DNA of 64,000 nucleotides, from positions 310,001-374,000 of the forward strand of contig NZ_QMHP01000001.1 in the NCBI RefSeq assembly GCF_003313335.1, written 5' to 3'. Position numbers and translations under genes: made by a program. The notes beneath the pieces were generated by a model, which was not told the origin of the DNA, did no database searches, and saw only the letters and a program-made list of their open reading frames with translations. The number at the start of each line of letters is the position of its first letter. The first letter of the stretch is position 1. The stretch is from Pedobacter zeaxanthinifaciens. Its GTDB lineage: Bacteria; Bacteroidota; Bacteroidia; Sphingobacteriales; Sphingobacteriaceae. Of the stretch, positions 59,566 to 64,000 are shown piece after piece.

Positions 59566-60756
59566 CTATTTAAACGCATTAAGACCAGTAACGTCCATTC
59601 CCGTGATTAGCAAATGCACATCATGCGTACCTTCATAAGTAACTACCGATTCCAAGTTCATCATGTGTCGCATGATTGAATATTCACCAGTAATACCCAT
59701 TCCGCCAAGCATTTGTCGGGCATTGCGGGCAATATCTAAGGCAATTTCTACGCTGTTGCGTTTCGCCATCGAAATTTGTTCAGCCGTAGCTCTATTCTCG
59801 CTTTTTAATTGTCCCAAACGCCAAACCAATAGCTGACCTTTGGTAATTTCAGTGATCATTTCCGCTAATTTTTTTTGCTGCAACTGAAACCCGCCAATAG
59901 GTTTTCCAAACTGCACACGCTCTTTTGAATAGCGTAAAGCGGTGTCGTAGCAATCCATTGCGGCTCCTAAAGCGCCCCAAGCAATGCCATACCTAGCTTG
60001 GTTTAGGCAGCCCAACGGACCTTTGAGGCCTCTAATATCAGGAAACACATTTTCCTTCGGAACTTTAACATTATCGAAAACCAATTCACCGGTTGCTGAA
60101 GCTCTTAAGCTCCATTTATGATGTGTTTCAGGCGTACTGAAGCCTTCCATTTCTCTTTCCAGCACCATTCCTCTAATCTTGCCTTCCTCATCTTTTGCCC
60201 AAACCACGGCTATATCGGCGAAAGGGGCATTAGATATCCACATCTTAGCACCATTAAGCAAAAAATGGTCGCCCATGTCCTTAATGTTACTCACCATACC
60301 ACCAGGGTTTGAACCGTGGTCTGGCTCAGTTAATCCAAAACAGCCCATTAATTCTCCTGTTGCCAACTTAGGGAGATATTTTTTTCGTTGTTCTTCGGTG
60401 CCGTAAGTATAAATTGGATACATCACCAATGAGCCTTGTACTGATGCCGTAGAGCGAATCCCAGAATCGCCGCGTTCAATTTCTTGCATAATTATGCCGT
60501 AAGCAGTATAATCTAAGCCAGCGCCGCCATATTCCACCGGAATTGTTGGTCCAAAAGCTCCAATTTCTCCAAGCCCTTTAATTAAGTGTCTTGGAAATTC
60601 TGCTCGTTGTGCATAATCTTCAATAATCGGACTTACTTCTTTTTTCACCCAATCTCTTACCGATGCCCTTATAAGCAAATGCTCTTCTGATAAAAGTTCA
60701 TCAATTAAGTAATAGTCTGGTGATTCGTAAAGGTCTTTTCTTGAAGTATTGCTCAT
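59566..60756 (-). CDS. Acyl-CoA dehydrogenase, glutaryl-CoA dehydrogenase-like
   Basis: The 396-aa FAD-dependent dehydrogenase carries GCFGLTEPDHGSNPGGM, KMWISNAPFADIAVVWAK, the RVQFGKPIGGFQLQQKKLA motif, and the C-terminal SVVTYEGTHDVHLLITG catalytic-Glu region (YEGT). The pattern of SVQGSLVMYPIYTYGTEEQR matches glutaryl-CoA dehydrogenase, which oxidises and decarboxylates glutaryl-CoA in lysine degradation. The start MSNTSRKDLYE (60756) is supported by a -7 box at 60792-60799, which lies inside any longer N-terminus. Confidence 0.92.
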   Translation of the reverse strand: MSNTSRKDLYESPDYYLIDELLSEEHLLIRASVRDWVKKEVSPIIEDYAQRAEFPRHLIKGLGEIGAFGPTIPVEYGGAGLDYTAYGIIMQEIERGDSGIRSTASVQGSLVMYPIYTYGTEEQRKKYLPKLATGELMGCFGLTEPDHGSNPGGMVSNIKDMGDHFLLNGAKMWISNAPFADIAVVWAKDEEGKIRGMVLEREMEGFSTPETHHKWSLRASATGELVFDNVKVPKENVFPDIRGLKGPLGCLNQARYGIAWGALGAAMDCYDTALRYSKERVQFGKPIGGFQLQQKKLAEMITEITKGQLLVWRLGQLKSENRATAEQISMAKRNSVEIALDIARNARQMLGGMGITGEYSIMRHMMNLESVVTYEGTHDVHLLITGMDVTGLNAFK

Positions 60757-60791
60757 TTCTGTAAAGATTTTGGTTTTAAATGGTTGTCTTC

Positions 60792-60799
60792 CAAAGTTA
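60792..60799 (-). promoter_or_regulatory. -7 box (TAACTTTG, minus strand) for the acyl-CoA dehydrogenase
   Basis: CAAAGTTA on the plus strand is TAACTTTG on the minus strand, 35 nt upstream of the ATG. A TTTG word ~22 nt further upstream (60825-60822) may be the -33 element. The box rules out the Met at 60813 as start. Confidence 0.55.
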
Positions 60800-60894
60800 G
60801 CAAAATACCGCAATCCTTAAACAAAATTTAGCTATTATTGTCCGTTAAATCATCAGTAATTAAATGTGGAGTTGTAAGTACTGCAGCAAATAAA

Positions 60895-61260
60895 ATGGAT
60901 CAAATGTATATACAAACCGTCGCTTTGCGAGATGTAAAATGCCATGCATTACATGGATATTATCCAGAAGAACAGCTAATTGGATGTTATTTTGTTGTTG
61001 ATGTAGAAGTGAAATTTAACGCAAGTAGCGAAACCGAAAATTTGGATAAAACAGTAAATTACGAGGTGCTTAACCAAATCATTATTGATGAGATGGCTAA
61101 AACCCAAAAGCTGCTAGAAACCGTAGTTATGAATATTTTAAACGCAGTTAGAAGCAATTATCCATTTCTAATTAGCGGTACGGTGGGCATTAAAAAACTA
61201 AACCCACCTATGCAAGGGGAAATTGGTCATTCGTACGTCGCGTTAAGTTTTAACGTTTAA
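60895..61260 (+). CDS. folB: Dihydroneopterin aldolase
   Basis: The ~121-aa enzyme of folate synthesis cleaves dihydroneopterin to 6-hydroxymethyl-dihydropterin and glycolaldehyde. HALHGYYPEEQLIGCYFVVD has the conserved His and Glu, LDKTVNYEVLNQII and the catalytic-Lys GIKKLNPPM are present. The frame opens at a TTG at 60838; the first ATG is 60895, and ATG 60904 (MYIQTVALRD) is also possible. It is divergent from the dehydrogenase and convergent with the thioesterase, whose stop is 12 nt away. Confidence 0.9.
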   Translation: MDQMYIQTVALRDVKCHALHGYYPEEQLIGCYFVVDVEVKFNASSETENLDKTVNYEVLNQIIIDEMAKTQKLLETVVMNILNAVRSNYPFLISGTVGIKKLNPPMQGEIGHSYVALSFNV

Positions 61261-61271
61261 TAAAACATCTG

Positions 61272-61763
61272 CTAAAACTGGTCTAACTGCTCAAACTCTA
61301 TCATTTTAGCTCGCTCACGGGCTGGAATAGCAATAGGACTTTTGGTTTCATAGTCGTAAACCACACACACGGTTTTGCCTTTACTACAAACTACCTCTCT
61401 TCCATTAATGGTTTTAACAATAATATATTCTAGGTCGAAACTCGTAGTTCCAATCCTTGCCGTTCTAACGTAAATGCTAATTTTATCGCCTAAATGGATG
61501 GGTTTCATATAATTGATACCTGCTTTTCCAATTACTACACCAGTTTTTTTCCAATCCCATTGTATAGTTTGTTGCCAATATTTGGTTCGGGCAATTTCCA
61601 TGTACGTAAAATACATCGCGTTGTTCACATGCCCCATCATATCTAAATCAGTGAAACGCATGTCAATGTCTGTGCGGTACTTAAAAATGTCGGTTTTTAT
61701 TTCTATATCTGACTTTTTGTCTTTTGAAATTTCTTTTTTACGCCAAAATGTCTTAAAAATCAT
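61272..61763 (-). CDS. Acyl-CoA thioesterase (hotdog fold, YbgC/4HBT-like)
   Basis: The 163-aa protein has the 4-hydroxybenzoyl-CoA thioesterase signature RFTDLDMMGHVNNAMYFTYM with the catalytic Asp, then KTGVVIGKAGINYMKPIHLGDKISIYV (given by its outline) and EYIIVK. A basic N-terminal tail of ~28 residues precedes the domain. The acyl substrate is unknown; a housekeeping lipid or dicarboxylate role is likely. Confidence 0.88.
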   Translation of the reverse strand: MIFKTFWRKKEISKDKKSDIEIKTDIFKYRTDIDMRFTDLDMMGHVNNAMYFTYMEIARTKYWQQTIQWDWKKTGVVIGKAGINYMKPIHLGDKISIYVRTARIGTTSFDLEYIIVKTINGREVVCSKGKTVCVVYDYETKSPIAIPARERAKMIEFEQLDQF

Positions 61764-61828
61764 ATTTTTTTGGATTGGAATGTAGTTTGAACAAGGATAG
61801 TTATCAATTAAAAATTAAAAAAATACAC

Positions 61829-61834
61829 GGAGGA
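61829..61834 (+). promoter_or_regulatory. Canonical Shine-Dalgarno GGAGGA before hsp20
   Basis: GGAGGA lies 7 nt before the ATG. Bacteroidota genes usually lack a strong Shine-Dalgarno, and other leaders inspected here do not have one, so this is conspicuous for a stress chaperone that must be translated quickly. Confidence 0.75.
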
Positions 61835-61841
61835 TATAAAA

Positions 61842-62276
61842 ATGAGCTTAGTTAAATTCAACAACAGAACCAGAAACACAGCACCTTACTTTAACAACGT
61901 ATTTGATTCATTGTTTAGCGATGCATTAAATAAAAACTATGGTATCAGCAAAATGCCTGCTGTTAACATTGCCGAAACTGCTGTGAGCTACAAAATTGAG
62001 TTAGCTGCCCCAGGTTTAAATAAAGAAGATTTTAAAATTGAATTGAAAAAAGATAATTTATCAGTATGGGCAGAGAAAAAATCAGAACAAACTGAAGAAC
62101 AAAAAGATTACACAAGAAAAGAGTTCGAATATCTGTCTTTTGCTAGGTCGTTCGTTTTACCTGAAGGCGTTGATACAGAAAAAATTAGCGCAGAATATGT
62201 AAATGGTGTATTGAACATCACACTAGGTAAAAAAGAACCAGCTAAAGATGAGCATAAAGAAATTGTAGTTTCATAA
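61842..62276 (+). CDS. Hsp20/alpha-crystallin small heat-shock protein
   Basis: The 144-aa chaperone binds unfolding proteins as large oligomers. The alpha-crystallin domain (~40-135) has MPAVNIAETAVSYKIELAAP, GLNKEDFKIELKKDNLSVWAE, FARSFVLPEGVDTEKISAEY and VNGVLNITLGK; the I-x-V-like tail (EIVVS) follows. The start is set by the Shine-Dalgarno GGAGGA at 61829. A terminator follows 44 nt downstream. The divergent thioesterase gene is 78 nt away. Confidence 0.95.
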   Translation: MSLVKFNNRTRNTAPYFNNVFDSLFSDALNKNYGISKMPAVNIAETAVSYKIELAAPGLNKEDFKIELKKDNLSVWAEKKSEQTEEQKDYTRKEFEYLSFARSFVLPEGVDTEKISAEYVNGVLNITLGKKEPAKDEHKEIVVS

Positions 62277-62319
62277 TACAATGGTTTGATACGCCCTTAA
62301 TGGGTGTGAGTTTAAGGTT

Positions 62320-62359
62320 GCAAGGGCACAAGTAAAATTGATGCCCTTGTTTTGTTTTT
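62320..62359 (+). terminator. Terminator after hsp20
   Basis: CAAGGGCA (62321-62328) pairs with TGCCCTTG (62342-62349), followed by TTTTGTTTTTA. GC-rich enough to be effective; it lies 44 nt after the hsp20 stop. Confidence 0.75.
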
Positions 62360-62360
62360 A

Positions 62361-62596
62361 GCCACAGATTTTTAATTATTATCCGTTCACTAATATTAGG
62401 TTGATATCTGTGCATCTGTGGCCAAACATCTCAAAGTCTTTTTCAGCCACAGATACACAGATTAATTTTTGTCTAATTCATCGAATATCAGATTTATCTG
62501 TGCATCTGTGGCCAAACATCTCGAAGTCTTTTTTAGCCACAGATACACAGATTTTTAATTCGTTAAATATCAGATTGATATCTGTGCATCTGTGGC
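62361..62596. repeat. Three tandem ~85-90 nt units, each a GCCACAGAT inverted repeat
   Basis: Units begin at 62361, 62446 and 62536. Each opens GCCACAGAT(ACACAGATT) and closes with ATCTGTGCATCTGTGGC about 70-80 nt later, so each can fold as a hairpin. Between units sits CCAAACATCTC(A/G)AAGTC followed by T-rich sequence. The apparent 74-codon frame over them (SVHLWPN repeated three times) is an artefact. Confidence 0.88.
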
Positions 62597-62656
62597 CAAA
62601 CTTGTTTAGAACCAAACCAAATTAAAACACATCATATCCTAATTAAGTGATTTTTG

Positions 62657-62664
62657 TAATTTTG
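62657..62664 (+). promoter_or_regulatory. -7 box TAATTTTG 4 nt before the ATG at 62669
   Basis: An exact TAnnTTTG match separated from the ATG only by CAGC. The transcript would have essentially no leader. No obvious TTG at -33. Confidence 0.5.
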
Positions 62665-62668
62665 CAGC

Positions 62669-63982
62669 ATGCAACAGGAAACTATCGATATCAAACGCAA
62701 GGCATTAAAAATTAATTTAAACCCTAAAATCTACGGAACTTTCGCTGAAATTGGCGCCGGACAAGAAGTCTCTAGGGCTTTTTTTAACGTAGGCGCTGCT
62801 TCAGGAACCGTTGCAAAAACCATTTCTGCTTATGATATGACTTTCAGCGACGAGATTTATGGTGCTGAAGAATCTGGCAGGTATGTAAGTCAAACCCGAC
62901 TTTTAAAAATGCTTGATCATGAATACACTTTGCTGATTGAGCGTTTAAAAGGAGAAAAACATAAAGACAAAACCTTTTTTGCGTTTGCTAATACAGTAAC
63001 TACGTTAAACTACACTCGTACCAACGACCCTCATGGTTGGGTTGGTTTACGTTTTCAAAGCGAACCAGGCGGGCTGCCAAATGAAATTTACTTTCACGTA
63101 CGCTTATTGGATACCGATGTGCAAATGCAACAGCGTGTGCTGGGCATGATTGGCGTTAATTTAGTTTACGCTGCATTTTACTATGCTAATGATCCACGAA
63201 AAATGATTGAATCATTGGTAGATAATTTGAACGTCGGTTCGGTGGAAATAGATTTGATTTCTGTACAAGGGCCAGCTTTTAAGGATGTAAATAACTTGCT
63301 GCTAAACCTTTATTTAATAGTAAAAGATTTTTCTACTGCAGCGATATTTGATTCAGATTCGCATCCTAGACAGGCGAAGGACTTGCTTTACAAAAAGGAT
63401 GTGATGATTTTGCGTACCAAATACGGACAAAAATCAAATCCTAACTTTAGCTTATTTAATAAGGCAGCCGACCAGTTTAAGTTAGTAAACAAAGTGGAAG
63501 ACAATAACTTAATTGTAATGATTGAGGTATTAATCACCAACGTACTTACGGCAGCACAGGAAACACCAGATGATATTGATTTAGAGGTGGTAGCAAAAAG
63601 GGCAGAAGAGATGTGTAAAACAGGTAACTTTGTAATCGTTTCCAATTTTACCCGTAAAAACAGGTTGGCAAAATACTTGGATAGATGTAGGCCTAAAAGC
63701 GTGGGGATGTCAACCAACATCAACAACTTAAAATTTGTATTTAATTCGGCTAATTTTGGTGAAAACTACACCGGACATTTGTTAAGCTATGTTAACGATA
63801 TGTTTAGCAGAAATGTAAGGCTTTTTGCTTACCCATTTTTGGATAAAAAGAGCAATACAGTAATTACTACCGAAAATATGCCGGTTTCTCCAGAAGCTAA
63901 ACCATTGTTCGATTTCTTGATTATGAACGGATATATCACAGATATCAAGGATTACGCTGAAGGGGAAGTAAAAACTGTTTAA
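62669..63982 (+). CDS. Conserved protein of unknown function (437 aa)
   Basis: A complete 437-aa cytosolic protein I cannot assign to a characterised family. It begins MQQETIDIKRKALKINLNPK, then IYGTFAEIGAGQEVSRAFFN and VGAASGTVAKTISAYDMTFS, a Gly-rich stretch that looks ligand-binding; GSVEIDLISVQGPAFKDVNN and RKNRLAKYLDRC come later. No membrane segment, signal peptide or catalytic triad is evident. Codon character is normal. The -7 box sits almost on its start codon. The repeat cluster just upstream separates it from hsp20. Confidence 0.8.
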   Translation: MQQETIDIKRKALKINLNPKIYGTFAEIGAGQEVSRAFFNVGAASGTVAKTISAYDMTFSDEIYGAEESGRYVSQTRLLKMLDHEYTLLIERLKGEKHKDKTFFAFANTVTTLNYTRTNDPHGWVGLRFQSEPGGLPNEIYFHVRLLDTDVQMQQRVLGMIGVNLVYAAFYYANDPRKMIESLVDNLNVGSVEIDLISVQGPAFKDVNNLLLNLYLIVKDFSTAAIFDSDSHPRQAKDLLYKKDVMILRTKYGQKSNPNFSLFNKAADQFKLVNKVEDNNLIVMIEVLITNVLTAAQETPDDIDLEVVAKRAEEMCKTGNFVIVSNFTRKNRLAKYLDRCRPKSVGMSTNINNLKFVFNSANFGENYTGHLLSYVNDMFSRNVRLFAYPFLDKKSNTVITTENMPVSPEAKPLFDFLIMNGYITDIKDYAEGEVKTV

Positions 63983-64000
63983 CCGTTATTAATCGTCTGC

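Noticed and set aside
62361-62596. Possible CRISPR array
   Set aside because: Units are 85-90 nt inverted repeats with conserved linkers rather than short repeats with unique spacers, and no cas gene is present.
62401-62625. 74-codon frame encoding a thrice-repeated SVHLWPN peptide
   Set aside because: It is read-through of the GCCACAGAT palindromic repeats, not a gene.
1-64000. tRNA genes, insertion sequences, prophage or att sites
   Set aside because: No cloverleaf-type sequence in the gaps, no transposase or integrase-like product, no phage structural genes were seen by reading; an automated scan could still find a short one.

Overview
The window looks like the chromosome of a Bacteroidota member, most likely Sphingobacteriaceae (Pedobacter-like). 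The DNA is AT-rich. Many genes lack a Shine-Dalgarno sequence, and several start downstream of the Bacteroidota -7 box TAnnTTTG. The gene content fits too: a type IX secretion C-terminal domain, DUF3667, DUF4296, a short Hc1-type histone H1-like protein, numerous lipoproteins and MbnP-family proteins. I see no tRNA or rRNA gene, no CRISPR array, no transposase and no prophage. The one confident RNA gene is rnpB (minus strand, 30981-31362).

Layout. 1-8.3 kb (plus): end of an MtfA-like zinc peptidase, a DEDDh exonuclease/GIY-YIG fusion, a TPR histidine kinase with its NarL-type regulator, a small lipoprotein and a large type IX secreted protein. 8.4-14 kb: DUF3667 membrane protein, ABC-F ATPase, a PGRP-type amidase, a membrane-anchored carboxypeptidase-regulatory-like protein, then NUDIX and exodeoxyribonuclease III. 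14.4-18.9 kb: a LOV-domain (blue-light type) histidine kinase, small hypotheticals, mnmA and a LacI regulator. 19.2-24.7 kb: the circularly permuted ATP-grasp / alpha-E / transglutaminase trio followed by topoisomerase III. 25-31.5 kb: a small stress-type cluster, LD-carboxypeptidase, a WalJ-type MBL hydrolase, the histone-like gene, a TetR regulator with an apparently non-coding divergent transcript, a tiny lipoprotein, and rnpB.

31.8-39 kb (minus) holds the most distinctive system. Nine tightly packed genes carry two consecutive MbnP + di-haem peroxidase (MbnH/MauG-like) pairs, an outer-membrane barrel protein whose predicted mature end is a Cys cluster, a coiled-coil lipoprotein, a YHS protein, a SCO1/SenC copper chaperone and a lipoprotein cytochrome c. 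A small CxGKC membrane protein is encoded just upstream. I read this as an envelope copper-handling or respiratory-copper locus.

39-48 kb: an Lhr-like ligase-associated helicase, a THUMP-like methyltransferase, an aspartate kinase, an RsiV-like lipoprotein, a GNAT enzyme, a YggS PLP protein, then DUF4296 and mutS2 on the plus strand. 49-54.9 kb: a PQQ sugar dehydrogenase-like lipoprotein, the two CoA-transferase subunits split by a four-helix-bundle (23S rRNA intervening-sequence type) gene, a 3-hydroxyisobutyrate dehydrogenase-like gene bracketed by related palindromes, and a phosphohexomutase. 55-64 kb: a second aspartate kinase and lysA (lysine/diaminopimelate route), a TTG-start small membrane ORF, several envelope and hypothetical genes, a glutaryl-CoA dehydrogenase-like gene, folB, a thioesterase, Hsp20 with an unusually good Shine-Dalgarno, a triple palindromic repeat, and a conserved protein of unknown function.

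Three intergenic repeat types recur: about 10-nt-periodic TTCATTAG/TTCATTGG arrays just after stop codons, TTACGAA/TTCGTAA hairpins, and a GCCACAGAT hairpin repeated three times. All assignments come from reading the sequence; no database search was run.
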